In this document: piece by piece, positions 24,373-36,389 of the stretch
Layout of the letters: the number at the start of each line of letters is the position of its first letter
Position numbering within the stretch: the stretch's first letter is position 1
Position numbers and translations under genes: made by a program
The notes under the pieces: generated by a model
What the model saw: only the letters and a program-made list of their open reading frames with translations
What the model was told of the DNA's origin: nothing
Database searches by the model: none
Source: Trichobilharzia regenti
Lineage: Eukaryota; Platyhelminthes; Trematoda; Strigeidida; Schistosomatidae
Reading direction: 5' to 3'
DNA: 64,000 nucleotides
NCBI GenBank assembly: GCA_944472135.2
Contig: OX235270.1
Span: 74,533,168 to 74,597,167, forward strand

Positions 24373-24986
24373 GAAAATAATTTTAGTCACTGAAGCCTTA
24401 ATGGTCTTGTTTAATATTGTGTGTCTGTGTGTGGTGTATTTTTTATTTTCTGTTAAACATAGCAAGTAGAAACACTGACGCTGTTTAATTGAAAGGAAAA
24501 CTAGAATGTTTTGGAACCCATTTCGACCAGAAATACCATTTACCCAATATTCATAGTTTTCAAACTAGTCTGGTGAGTATAATAGTTGAGTACCACACCA
24601 AGCGAATACCACAAATGGGTATTTACTCAGTGTGAATACAGTGTGAAATCCAGTTACAATGAATAATAATTATTCACTAAATGATTCACTCTGAATTCTA
24701 CTGCTAAAATCCGTGAAATACGTGAACGAGATCTTAACAGCAATGTTAGGGGAATATACGATTATGTAGTCATCATCTAAGCAAAATTTATTTACACCTC
24801 AGTGTTTATATAAACGGTTATTGGTGTTACAAAAAAACCTACTCATTGTGGTCTGAACAGAAGAAACCTATCTCTTAGCACCATTTTATAGTTGACAAAA
24901 CTCTCTTCTGATATTCGCCAGTGGTTAATATGAATAGCTAGTAGTTGTATTCTAAGAGAAGATCGTTGGAATACACTAAACTTTTT

Positions 24987-25125
24987 TCAAGTATTTGTTT
25001 GTAGAGATTTGAATGATTGGTTTTAGGATTTCATCATGAACTGACATTGGTTAGAGAACCATTGGAAAACGTGGAAGTGCTGGACAACTGTTTCGTCCTA
25101 GTTTTAGACTTTTCAGCAGTACAAA
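24987..25125 (-). mobile_element. Family B hammerhead SINE, truncated
   Basis: The tail (complement of TTTGTTTGTAGAGATTTG) is joined to TTAGGATTTCATCATGAAC and the ribozyme region. The core reads CTGAAAA in place of CTGAAGA, so it is probably dead. It stops just past the ribozyme, before the tRNA-like head. Confidence 0.7.
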
Positions 25126-25129
25126 ATAC

Positions 25130-25910
25130 CTCAAAGGATTAAAAACGAAGATTATTATAGAATTATTTAGAGGTTTTAATAAACTATAGTAACAGTGAAA
25201 CGCGAAATTACCTCAACGATAGATATCTTTAGATACCTATTTAGACAAGGCAACTTCCTCAGTGTAAAACAAATGCTGCAGAACAACACTATTTGACCCC
25301 AATTTGACCACAAGTAGTACCTTAGAATGGAGTGGGATATTCCCAACAACGTGGAATCAACGACTGTGTCCACGAAAATCACACACCAACAATTTGCACA
25401 GATGGTCGGATGTCACAATGATCTTGACTCTCTCAAACGAAATCACATCATAAAATAACCCATTATCAATGCATTGCACAATCACAAAGAAAAACATTAA
25501 GATTATAGAATAAAGAGGGACTAAGGTAAATAATAAGGATTAAGTCAACATATGATATACAAATGTCGAAACAGTTATATTTAGTCTAGGAGGAAGGCGA
25601 ATAATAATTACGAAGCTGGTTGAAATGCAAAAGGTGTGATTAGATCGTTCATGAGGGATTTTCCAAACCATCTTTCCGTTATAGTTGGGATCTGTTTGAT
25701 TCTAACTACCGTGGATACTTATTTGAAGCTAATCAATGCTAATAAAAACTTCTTTCCAGTGAAGAGTCAACCGTGCAATCCTTATTGTCCCGGTGGAACT
25801 ACAAGTATATTTGTAACCATTTTTCTGAAAATCTTTGTTTGAGAATAAACACGCTTCAGGCAATATTAATAGTATCAGTAGGGTTTTTTAGACAGCACAA
25901 CTCCTTATTG
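25130..25910. other. Unannotated AT-rich stretch
   Basis: A plus frame at 25636-25842 (68 codons) has a hydrophobic patch but no recognised domain, and is probably not a gene. Confidence 0.35.
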
Positions 25911-25917
25911 AATTGAA

Positions 25918-26060
25918 TTTTTTTGATTTTCCCGTCGATTGATTGGACCGAAGTGCTCGGTCTCAGGTTCACATGTCGGCTTCTTGTGCAGTTGCTTCGA
26001 CGATGTCTGGAGATTTGATTTGTATACAATTGGTGGATGGTGGCTAGCAGTGCTAGCACA
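25918..26060. mobile_element. Sm-alpha-type SINE end fragment
   Basis: The inverted tail TTGATTTTCCCGTCGATTG and GTGCTCGGTCTCAGGTTC lead through CTTCTTGTGCAG to GGTGGATGGTGGCTAGCAGT, the complement of the 3' end of the Sm-alpha-type copies. The ribozyme is absent. The same joining is seen at 50292 and 57010. Confidence 0.7.
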
Positions 26061-26780
26061 ACTCCTTCTTGAATATAATTAAAAAAAGATTTTTGATTTT
26101 GATAATTTTGTGAGCGAAATTAAAAATAACTGCAATACTCTGTGTGATCACAGGCAATAATTTTGCTAGAAATATTACCACGATTATAAACTTGTTATTG
26201 TTTGTAAACAATTCTGGAAGTAAAAACTGACTTATTTTTATATTGAATTAACTTTCTAATAGCATTAATAACAGGAGGTTTAACATTTTATGTCTTCTTT
26301 GGTAACTCTCATTTTTCTTTATCAGACTACAGTTTTCATTTGCCCTACTACTTGGAATTGTCTGAGGACAGAACAGTTCGAGATAAGTGCATTTTGTACC
26401 CTATTAGACTAAATGAAATGAGGTACCCTATTTATTATTCGAGGTGAAATGTATTCATTAAGAATCAGTCAACCCGTCACATGCCCTTGACTATTTCTGA
26501 CAATCATTCGTTCAGAAGACAAAAGAAATGAGAGAAGAAACATATTTGTTTTTCAACCAGAACCTCATCAATAACCCTATTCTAATATATCAAAGGGGTG
26601 ATAATTAATCGAGAAACTTGATAGAACAATTAACAAGTATAAGTGATAGTAAGAATTAAACAAGTGGATTTGCATAGTGTAAGGAAATAAAAATCTAAGG
26701 AGTAGTTAGAAAACAAACGGGTATTCAAAATAATTACGTAACAAGCAATTGAAAAATGAAGCAATCAAATTAACAAAATA
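26061..26780. other. Unannotated AT-rich stretch
   Basis: No feature recognised. Confidence 0.35.
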
Positions 26781-26819
26781 ATTATGACAATGTTAATTTG
26801 TAAAAGACATAGGAGCACT

Positions 26820-27510
26820 GGGGAAACTGTCAGTTTTTACATTCATTTACCGATGGTCAAGTTAGGGAGAGTGGTCGCACGAATTTGTCCTGGACACATA
26901 TGTTTGGCTTTTTCAGGTAGATTTCTTTGGCTTCAGCTGTATGCTGAAGATGAACTAGTAAAGGAAAATTAATAATATTCTATAATGTGGCGAACAACTT
27001 TAAATACCTTGTTAACATCAAGTTTATGCTCACCACTTACAAGATGTGGCAAAACACAGTAACAATTAGATTTTGTTTGTCCCTTGCCTGACCATGAAGG
27101 ATGATGTTCGGAAATCTGATGATGAACCCGTCTAACAGTACACTCAGTGTAACTGGCTTCACAGGTCCAGTCATACTGATAGATACATATAGAGGAAGCG
27201 AAGTTAGGTAGTTTTTCCTAACTTCTTGAACTTAAAATTGGAGTAAGTTTGAAAAGACAGAGTGTATCTGTCACAGTGTCTGCTATTTTCAATGCATTCT
27301 TCAGGATTTATGTTACTGTTGAGTTGATGTTATCACAAAGTAAATACAGTTTTATGAATGAGGGCTTCTTTGAAGCTGTCACAATACTGATTTGTCTTGG
27401 CGCTAAATTCGTATTTTTATAAATGAACTTTTCTGGGTAAACATTTTTTTATAATAATTTTGTGATAATCTTAAGTTCCTCACTGAGTAAGTCATTCGAG
27501 CAGATTTTCC
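26820..27510 (-). mobile_element. Penelope-like element fragment: RT end and GIY-YIG endonuclease
   Basis: Minus-strand frames read YPEKFIYKNTNLAPRQ.. then SKKPSFIKLYLLCDNIN (end of the PLE reverse transcriptase), then a GIY-YIG-like block IYQYDWTCEASYTECTVRRV with HLVSGEHKLD. The last block is HTAEAKEIYLKKPNICVQDK and FVRPLSL, which corresponds to LCVQKKLIHSL in the copy at 34698. PLEs carry a reverse transcriptase joined to a GIY-YIG endonuclease. The conserved glycines are changed and frames are broken, so this is a dead copy. Confidence 0.65.
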
Positions 27511-27514
27511 CAGC

Positions 27515-28130
27515 TCTATGCACCAATCCTTCTTGACATGATGATAGTGACTAATGGTTATTAACAAACTTGTCATCACTGAATCGGTAAGTGTTTTTAA
27601 ATTGCATTAAAAATACTGTATGTACTAGAGTAGAATCATAGATGAGAATATTAATGAAAAGTAAGTATTTCTTCGATAAATCGTTTAGTCATCTAAACGT
27701 TTTAAATTTATGCATAATTTGATAAGTGATAAGTCATGGAGGGTTCGACTGAAATAATAGAGAATCTTTTAAATTCAAATATGACCATGTTAAAGCTAAC
27801 CATGCAATAAACCAAATGGTTTTTATCAGCACACCTTCTTGCGAAGACACACATAAGAAAGGAACAATTGACAACAAACACTGAATGAATATACAACTAA
27901 TTGTAGTTGAACAGTATTTCAAACGGTACTCAATCTGAGTTTTGCTGCATTCGATATTAACATACTGCTTACTTATTTTAACCATATCAGTAGCAGTTTT
28001 ATTGTGATGAAGAAGACAACGTACAATTTTAGTCAAGTGAGTTATTTAAAGGCATTTCTTAGACCGAAAACTTCCTTTGTTTTAATACTGCCAGTCAGTG
28101 CATTTTCTACGTGTACCGTCGATATTCTTT
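27515..28130. other. Unannotated AT-rich stretch
   Basis: Minus frames at 27708-28036 show no recognisable domain. Confidence 0.35.
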
Positions 28131-28133
28131 AAT

Positions 28134-28427
28134 TCATTCGGTTCTAGGATTTCATCATGAGCTAACATTGGTTAGAGAACCACTGGAAAACCTAGGAGTA
28201 CTGGACAGCTGTTTCGTCCTAATTTACGACTCTTCAGCAGTACGCACCCACCAGGGCTCAAACCCAGGACCTTCTGGTTGCAAGGCGAGCTCGTATACCA
28301 TTAGGCCACTGCCACCTGTCCAGTACTCCCAGGTTTTCCAGTGATTCTCTAACCAATGTCAGCTCATGATGAAATCCTGTAACCAATCAAATCCCTACAA
28401 ACCAACACCTGAATATCATTCGGTTCT
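28134..28427. mobile_element. Foldback hammerhead SINE with 12 bp target duplication
   Basis: Same layout as 2639-3112 but shorter. TCATTCGGTTCT at 28134-28145 precedes AGGATTTCATCATGAGC. A minus-strand ribozyme and tRNA-like head run to 28314. A plus-strand right arm then starts at CTGTCCAGTACTCCC, downstream of the ribozyme core, and ends with the tail ACCAACACCTGAATA, followed by TCATTCGGTTCT again (28416-28427). The left boundary is at the same base of the element as in the copy at 2652. Confidence 0.8.
28195..28249 (-). ncRNA. Hammerhead ribozyme, best-preserved copy
   Basis: Minus strand: stem I GTACTG pairs perfectly with CAGTAC. The core CTGAAGA and GAAA are complete, stem II has GTC/GGAC, stem III is ACAGCTGT and the cleavage triplet is GTC. 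Nothing in the core is mutated. Confidence 0.8.
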
Positions 28428-28429
28428 AT

Positions 28430-29850
28430 TCAAGTATATGTAACCTTTAACTGCTAACAGTCAATTTTTGCATAGTACAACTGACATCTGGCAACACAAC
28501 TAGGTGTCTACCAATATGGAACAAAGAATTCAGTGAGTGTCAGTGTTGCATCCCCATATTGTTTTAGTCTAAAACACTTCTGTGTAATGGAAATTTCGTC
28601 GATCATTCTTCTTGGTATCATACAGTATCGCAATAAAAGTAAAATCGTTGTCAATGGCGCAGATGTATTCAGTCTCTGTAATCTTTCATATTCCTTTCTA
28701 TCATTACCCATTCTGTTTCACTCTTATACTTGTCAGACTGTATTTGTTCTCTTCACTCATCTTCTTGTATACCCCTGTGTGCTATTTGGAAGGTGGCAAC
28801 TCGAACTGCTGCACTTCGGTGCCAAGTTCTATGTTGAATCCAGACAGACAGACAGACAAATAGTATTTTCATTTTATGAAATCAGTAATAAGTCAGTATT
28901 AAAAATATGTGAAATTGGAACATTAGTGTGGACAGGGATCATACTGACATCTTGATAGGTGCCTATACGCGAAAACCTCAGGTACAAGGCATCCTGGTCA
29001 TTATCTTCAGACATATAATAAGTCACAGTTCATCTGGTTTCACTTGGTGACTTAACTGCAAAACAGCATTCAGGATTTTTAACAGGAATTTAGAGTTATA
29101 TTTAATTAAACTGAATTTCACCTCATAATTGCATTTAAACACATTCTGAATATATGTAAGGCTACACATTCATCTGTAGATTTCAATATGTCAAATGAAA
29201 AATGAATTATTACATTTTTAGAATTCACAACAAACAAAAAGGAAAAGCATAAAAAACGTAGGCTATGCATGATAAATGAAACTAATTTTTTTTCGAGAGG
29301 TTTCTATATAAAGTCAAAGTTTCCTCCTATGACGTTGATTAATGCGTATAGTATTATCTGAAAGTGATTTTAGCTGATATAACAGGAAGCCTTTATTGCT
29401 CTAGTAAATTTAATAACCCATAACTTTTTTTATCAGTCCATTGGAAAGGTTTTTAAAATTACTATCATTTTTATTTCTGGAAACAGTCTGATTGAGAGCA
29501 CGTGATAAAACGGAGTCTGCAAACAGTAAAAAACACACAAAAAACATATAAATACATGGAGTTGAGCATATGAATGTAACACACAACCACAATGAATGCA
29601 ATAAAAAGCCTTAAGTCCACTTAGTACACCATAGTTCTTAGCAAGGCTGAAAATAGGAAGTAACAAGAATACTAAAGACTGAAGAACAAAATTCAAATAT
29701 TCAACACCAGTGCTAAGTCAGTTCTTCCACATAAGTCACAAACCTAGCACGTTACCTGAGGCATTTCTAACAAGCTGTAGAGGCTTTTAACAAATGGCCA
29801 CCTTCGCTCCTTACTTAAGATCAAACGTTCAGGAAGAATTAGCAACAAGG
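28430..29850. other. Unannotated stretch
   Basis: A plus frame at 28533-28955 (140 codons) has hydrophobic stretches but no recognised domain and no clear splice context. A short CAGA run occurs near 28841-28858. I cannot call a gene here. Confidence 0.35.
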
Positions 29851-29854
29851 AAAT

Positions 29855-30100
29855 CTGTGAACAAAATAACTAAGAATCTACTGCTCATCAAATACGCCGA
29901 AGAGAATGGAGATGGATCGGACATATGCTGAGAAGGCCGTTCATTGACATAGTGCTCCAGGCAATTGCTCGAGTGTAACCTGAATAGGGATTGAAGAGTT
30001 GGGCATGAATGAGATCGTGTGAGGGGGAAGTGACAGTTTGTCAGCAGTTGTGAAACCATCTAAAGACGACCTCAGAAAAGGGGATAAAGCATAGATATAT
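29855..30100 (+). mobile_element. RTE 3'-end fragment
   Basis: It contains the conserved C-terminal block of RTE polyproteins (GAATGGAGATGGATCGGACA, the RWRWIGH-type motif, followed by a leucine/arginine stretch). Proline-rich and ATCGTGTGAGGGGGAAGTGA blocks follow. It is frameshifted and short. Confidence 0.6.
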
Positions 30101-30507
30101 ATAATAAGCTTTTTACATATTAGGGCTAACCTTGTTATTATTCTATCATTTATGTTGTGGGATCCGTGTTACGGGGGGAGGATATCGTAGATCTAAACAC
30201 ATTATTCAAGAGTATCTGCTTTAAGTTTTTAGTCAATGACTTCTGAATACCTTAATCAAACCTGTTATTTCGAGAACTCTACAAACTATGGTGAAATAAA
30301 GCTGCTACTAGTTCACTCTGGGTTTATCCCCCCTTCTATCGCAATTAACTTAGATCAGACTTAAACTTCGTTGATGAGATAGCCTGTGTGGTTAATCCAT
30401 TAGGCTTTGTTCCGTAGAACTCTAGCATTTTTCAGACTTCGCTAAACAAATATTCTACATTTCAAAAGTGAAAGTCGTAATAAACTAACAAGCTCATTCT
30501 CAATAAC

Positions 30508-30990
30508 AAACACATATCAAGTGTTGGTTTGTGGGGATTTGATTGGTTACAGGGTTTCATCATGAACTGACGTTGGTCAGAGAACCACTGAAAAACCTGA
30601 GAGTATTGGAGAGCTGTTTCGTCCTAGTTCGGGACTCTCCAGCAGTACGCACCCACTAGAATTCGAACTCACGACATTCCGGTTACAAGGCGAGCTCGAC
30701 TCGACCCTCTGCACCCGGGTGTGAGGATGAATACTCACCAAAGACATTGGCTAAGAGTCGCGCTATGTCGTGAATTAGCAGAAGTTAGAGTTCATGGGCC
30801 ATTTGATCGAGTCCCAGTGGCTTAATGTTATACGAGCTTGCCTTGTAACCAGGAGGTCCCGGGTTCGAACCCCGGTGGGTGCGTACTGATGAAGAGCCTC
30901 AAACTAGGACGAAACATCTGTCCAGTACTCCCAGGTTTTCCAACGGTTCTCTAACTAATATCAGCTCATGATGAAATCCTCTAAACACAT
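30508..30990. mobile_element. Foldback hammerhead SINE, reverse orientation
   Basis: Mirror image of the copy at 2652. The tail comes first (ATCAAGTGTTGGTTTGTGGG from 30516), then AGGGTTTCATCATGAAC and a minus ribozyme arm. A full plus copy follows with tRNA-like head (B box GGGTTCGAACCCC near 30861), ribozyme and an end at CATGATGAAATCCT. A short duplication AAACACAT occurs at 30508-30515 and 30983-30990. Both ribozymes carry core changes (CTGGAGA on minus; ATGAAGA on plus). Confidence 0.75.
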
Positions 30991-30999
30991 TTCAGTTGT

Positions 31000-32530
31000 T
31001 TTTTAACATTGTTTAGTCCACTTATTTCTTTAATATGTGGAGAAATTTCAACTATGTGAGTGTGGAACTGTTATGATAATAAAACCTTAAATACAGAATT
31101 AAGGGTTGTATATGGTGGTTAGTTTCCTAGTACGTGTAAATCCACTAAGTTCACTCTTTCAGGCTAGAAATTCCTTATAATTTTCTAGAGAAGTTATTCA
31201 GGGGACTTTTCGCTTAGAACAGTCTAGGCTGATATTTTTTGGTTAATTTGAGTACATTTTTAATTGCATATTTTCCAGTCAAATGTGTTTATTCACAACA
31301 GGGACTGAAGAGACCTAAGCGAACAAGAAACTTGTTCGGAAGTAGCAAAATACTGTCGGGTGGATTAGATCAAATTAAAGTTGTTAGTATGTATTCAGGT
31401 TAATTAAAAAAAATTTAAAATAGTTTATAGAAAGTCACCGAAGTGAATAAAAGGTTATTAAAATTGAAAGATAAGATGAAAAATTACTTTTATTTTGCCT
31501 CGGCTGTAATTACTAGCAAACTTATAGCTACAAAATCTCATCTATCATTCTGAGGTAGCATCTGTTTTTTCACAGTTTTCTAAGTCTATGTGTCTATGCA
31601 GTTATGAAAGAACTATAAGTGCAATTAAAAGGATTTCAAAATCTAATCATGTAGCTAGTTTTATGCAGTTTTAAGTACTAAGCCAATGCTTACGTTGCAT
31701 TGTATGTTTATCACTCAACATCTGTTTTATCAATTATTTAATTCCGCAGACCCTTAGTTTATGGAATGATGCATACTAAGTTTAAGCATAACCTGTTCTG
31801 GAATTGCATGAGTTACTTATTTTTGTGAGAAATATGTTATTTTTTGCTGATGTTAACATTATTATGGTCTATACTTCCTCCTTTCTTCTCAAGAGCCTTT
31901 GAGAATTAAATAGCCGAAAAGATATATTTGCTTAACTTCTTGTTCTTTTCTCTCTAGTCTCTAGACGGGCATTTAAGTTCTTGCAAAATGCAGAAAAGAA
32001 GAACAAATAGTACAAAAGGTGGGTAGGGAGGTGTTCGAGAGCCTGTTTTAAAGCAGTATAGCCATATTTATATTATTTCCAAATGGTGTCACTACAGAAT
32101 TTAACCAAAAATCGCATTTTAAATAGTCTGAAATGTAACTTTTGAAAGCAATACATACTTGACCACATGAAGGCACAATGACTTAGAACCATTTTTTGTG
32201 CAAGTTTCAGGTTCTGAATTACGAAGGGACAAAGTTACTAGAGCAGGAGCGTAAGTACTGAGTAAGTAATATTTAAATAAGTTTGTGGAAACACCTGCTT
32301 GACAAGTTTGATGTAGTATGCTAGTATCCAAATGAGCGGTAATTACTAGTGTTATGTGGAAATAATGTGGTGTACGTTAAATCAAACTTTTTGTTTATTC
32401 TGTGCATTTATAGATGTTCTAACCAAATTCATTTGGTGAAATTAGCTAAAATACGCAGATTTTCAGAATCTGACAGTTTAGAAATTATAAAAGCAGCATA
32501 TGTTCCTCAGTCGCAAACAATCAGTAGGAA
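31000..32530. other. Unannotated AT-rich stretch
   Basis: No feature recognised. Confidence 0.35.
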
Positions 32531-32534
32531 CTCG

Positions 32535-32820
32535 TGAAACTTAGTTTCGTGCTTGTTAGCCTTCTTCTCAGAGGCTTGTCTGCGACCTTGGAGGAACTGA
32601 TGTTCGCTTGGACACTTAAATCTGCATTACCCCCTGGCGCAATCAGAAATATAAATACTGGTCTTTTGGGAACCACTATTGACCTCCTATGGGATTCTAA
32701 TGGATAAATTGACTGGTTGGAAGCAATCGAAAATGACCAAGGTTTAGCAGCAGCAACCAGTTCGAGAAACATCGGGATGATGAGTCATATAGCTTCGTGT
32801 CCGCTTTGTAAACTTGATCG
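32535..32820 (+). repeat. Dispersed repeat D, copy 2 (weak)
   Basis: TTTCGTGCTTGTTAGCC.. then GTCTGCGACCTTGGAGGAAC resembles the blocks at 13790 and 62300. The rest is not clearly alignable. Confidence 0.35.
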
Positions 32821-32829
32821 ACAGAAATA

Positions 32830-34140
32830 AGTCAGAACCAGCATAAGAGGCTAGAAGCATTATAGTCATTACTCCGTGATGGTCGATCAGTGAAAAGCAA
32901 CAAGTGATTATTTAATCAAAAATGCTTTTCACATTTGTACTGACATTGTTGGTTTCTAGAACGAGGTTGTTGGATTCTCTTTTAATCTGACTTTATGCAA
33001 TGTGCTTCTGCTGTGAAACATTTCTGAAATTCTTCTGCATGATTTCATAATCAACATAGTCAATCTTGTATCCTGATCGTATAGAGTGTAAAAATGTGTG
33101 ATTGAAGTTTCTACACGCTTTTCTAGGCCCATTAGAATTTTCAGTAGTTAAAAAGAGGCTCCACTCTGTTTGTTTCTGTACACATTTGCTCAAAAAAATC
33201 TGGATCATGTATACCACATCACAGTTTGAGTATTATATTGCATAGACGCAGTTAGAACATGAATCCTCTGCAATACGGTCTTCCATAGGAAAAAGATGAT
33301 TTTGTAGTGTAGAATATTCTGATGTTGCATTTCTTCACTATTCTTCCTATCATGTTTGGTGTTCAACACGCTTAGAATAGCAACCATTGTAGTCCAATTT
33401 TTGAGTACTCCTTTTTGGTTACATTTAGTGTAATAATCATCTATAATGTGTATAATCCTTTAGACACGTGTTTTAGGTGTTTGTCATTGTGATCTCGTCT
33501 TCAAAGCCATTAGTCAAAATATACCTTTGCATTGATTGGTTGTGAGGGATTGAAGTGCGAATGAGTGTTTTTCCTTATTACAAGCACCATAATACACTCG
33601 GTTTCTTTCTCTCCAAGTAGGTTTCACCTTGTGACAGAATTGAAACTGAATAAATAAATCTAGTAGAAAATGACTGGACACCTTTTGGTGATGTATGCTA
33701 TCAATTTTGTTTAAGCTTTGATTAGTAATATTATTGAAAACAACGGCCAACAACTTTGAATCATATTAAAAACCTGAAAGTTGGACATTTATCAAATTGT
33801 CAACGCTGTGATAGATTACTCAGTGACTCTGTCACGCTTAAAGGCAACACACCAACACAGAAAAGAATGAAAAATGATCAATCTGTTTAAAAAATATGGA
33901 AATAAGACTGTCTTCAGGTATCCATGATATAAAAATTCATGTCACAACACTTTTTATTCAGCCGTTATTTTTCACCCAAAAATGAATGAATCCAAGTCAT
34001 GAGTAAGACTAAAATTTAGGCAATGGTAAATAATTGGTTTGCATTAAAACATGTAAAACAGTTATTTGGATTTCTGTTATGCAAGGACTTTTTGAATTAA
34101 AAATTGTCACTTGACTTAAGTCTTTCATTTCAGTTAGGAA
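32830..34140. other. Unannotated AT-rich stretch
   Basis: Minus frames at 32993-33753 show no domains. Confidence 0.35.
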
Positions 34141-34210
34141 ATTGTTGTACAAAAAAGGATATTCTGTAAATGAAAAATCCCCATATTGAAATCAAAACAA
34201 GATTTTGAGT

Positions 34211-35580
34211 GAACAATTGTTTTCGATAACTTCTTCTTCAGGCTCTATAGTTATAAATCCATGAATAATAGAGTACATATAGCCAATAAAGGCAAATGAA
34301 AATAATATCAGAAACTGTAGTGGGGTGCATGCGTAAGTTGAGATGTTAGTCCATTAGTTAACATAGTCAATTAAATGTGTATAGGGTGTATAGTCAGAAA
34401 AATGTGGAGTGTGAATGAAAAATTGGGTGATATAGTGTTGTTTTATAGTTACATGCAAAGACACGTTAAAAAATGAGGCACTGGATGTGAGGGCTGACCG
34501 ATAATGTCTAATGATAAAATAAAGAGGCTAAATTGTAAATTGTAATAAAATGCTACAGAATTGGTAGGCTTAGTATAAAACCATAAAGGTTGACAAAAGT
34601 AAGAGTAACAATGAGGTGAAATAAACTGGGTGGAGAAATGGATAATAAAGACATGATATCACAAAAAAATAATGATGATAATAATAGTACGAAAAAATTA
34701 TGATCCTGGTAACCTTATAGTGGGCCAGGGTAGACAAAGAGAGTGAATAAGTTTTTTCTGTACACATAGGTCTCGTCTCTCTCTATTAATCTCTAAAGCC
34801 TCATCTACGGCTAGGAGGCGTAATCGTGTGCCTTTGGGGAGATTGTTCGGTACTCGATACACAACTGTAAATGACTCATCTACTTTGATGCTGTGTTCGC
34901 TATCCACTAGATGAGACAGAATTGCACTATTTCATGATTTGGTTGCTCTTTTCCTAAGCCAAACAGGAATATGTTCACGAATGCGTAAAGATAAATTCCT
35001 CTGGGTATGACCTATATAACTAGCTCCACAGGAGCAGTTAAATTTATATACACACACTGATGTCGCCATTTTGTGCAATCTATCTTTAATTCACGGTGTT
35101 AATACCGGTCTGGTTGAGGAGCTGACATACAGTTTTGCAGTATTAAAAGTCCTTTCAATTGATCTTGTTAATCTACGATTTAATATATCGCTGGCTATAT
35201 CGCCTTTGAATTGTACATTTAAGTAAAGCTTTTTCTTACTTACTGTGTCGTAGATATACTTCTTTACAAAGTTGCTATGGTAGTCATTTTGTAGCAAGGC
35301 GTTTGTAAGATTTCTTATTTCATCTTCAATACTATCCTCGGTACATATGCGTCTAATTCTATGACTAAGACAACGAATTATGTAGCGCTTATATTGTATA
35401 GGTATAAAGGTATGAAAGTGGGTGTTTTGTCCGTTCCACTTCGCTTTCCAATAGATGTTTCTTTTCAAGGTACCGTCTGATCTTTTTTGTACTCTATTAT
35501 TCATGGATTTGTAACTGTAGAGCCTGAAGAAGTAGTTATCGAAAACATTTGTTCGCTCAAAAGGATATTCTGACAAAATT
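34211..35580 (-). mobile_element. Penelope-like element, C-terminal half nearly readable
   Basis: One minus-strand frame runs from 35576 to 34698 with only two in-frame stops (35091-35093 and 34932-34934). The first part is the end of a PLE reverse transcriptase: WKAKWNGQNTHFHTFIPIQY, RCLSHRIRRIC, LNVQFKGDIASDILNRRL. The second is a GIY-YIG endonuclease: VYKFNCSCGASYIGHTQRNL, LRIREHIPVWLRKRATKS, HLVDSEHSIKVDESF, ending LCVQKKLIHSL. The family's domain order is kept. The catalytic part of the RT is missing upstream. Arms of about 70 bases at 34211-34280 and 35495-35567 are inverted copies of each other, as in terminal repeats of some PLEs. Confidence 0.75.
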
Positions 35581-35584
35581 TACC

Positions 35585-35870
35585 TTTTAAACTGTTTAAA
35601 GGTTATTTGTGGCTAGTATTCACCGTAAATGATAAGTTTATTATTTAGGAAACTTTTCAATAAAAAATATTGTTCCAGAACGTATCGATTTATGCTTGAA
35701 AGAGCCTTATTAGGAGAAAAAGTGTTTCTGAAGATGTCATGCATATTTCTTATATATTTCAGATAATCTGGTCATACATATCTTCGCCTACTCAATTTAC
35801 ACGAAAATAAAAAAAATGAAACGTCGAATAAGATAGACAGAATAATCAGGGGCTTAAGAGTAAGGAGAGA
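35585..35870. other. Unannotated spacer between PLE copies
   Basis: AT-rich, no feature recognised. Confidence 0.3.
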
Positions 35871-35879
35871 GAATACCCG

Positions 35880-36135
35880 ACACTAATTTTGGCAACATAA
35901 TCAGATAGGGACTGTCAAAGCAGGATAGTGTAACAATAAATTGTTTTTGTACACAGAAGGCGGCTTATTTTTACAGGTGGCTATGGCCTCAAGTTTTTTT
36001 AATAAGCTTCAGTGTCACTTTTTAATATAGTCGTAAAATATGTTTCGAAATCAGTCATGTGGTTTGTCTCAGTAAAATACTTTGCTATAGACAAAGCTTG
36101 TGGTCTGTCACTTGAGTTTATTCGCCTGCTTGGGT
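35880..36135 (-). mobile_element. Penelope-like GIY-YIG C-terminal fragment
   Basis: The minus strand reads ALSIAKYFTETNHMTDFETY, then FTTILKSDTEAY, and with stops to SRLLCTKTI. The pattern (S-I-x-H-x-x-x-T-x-H, then LCxxK) is the end of the PLE endonuclease as in the copy at 34698. Decayed. Confidence 0.5.
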
Positions 36136-36217
36136 CTATTCTGTTTTTCGAGACATTTGGATACATGCTAATCAGCCATCACGTGTAAGGCGTAACTACT
36201 CTTCTCTACGCATGTTT

Positions 36218-36220
<3 letters not shown>

Positions 36221-36271
<51 letters not shown>
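36221..36271. repeat. TA microsatellite
   Basis: Fifty-one bases of uninterrupted TA, within the PLE cluster. Confidence 0.95.
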
Positions 36272-36274
<3 letters not shown>

Positions 36275-36389
36275 AATAGGTACACGATAATGGGTGTGAC
36301 GTAATCACTTTAGCCATGGTGAGGTTTACGGTAGAGTATCTGTTGGCTATTTCGATAATAAAAAGTATGTTTCATACATGAGAGATTTT

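Noticed and set aside
24145..24465. A 106-codon minus frame as a gene
   Set aside because: It covers a palindrome, and the plus strand encodes a related peptide; structure explains it better than a gene.
28533..28955. A 140-codon plus frame as a membrane protein gene
   Set aside because: It is hydrophobic because it is T-rich; no domain, no splice signals at its edges, and the opposite strand is equally open.
30800..30890. A functional tRNA gene in the family B unit
   Set aside because: The head is tRNA-like with a good B box, but it is part of a repeated element and joins directly to a hammerhead.
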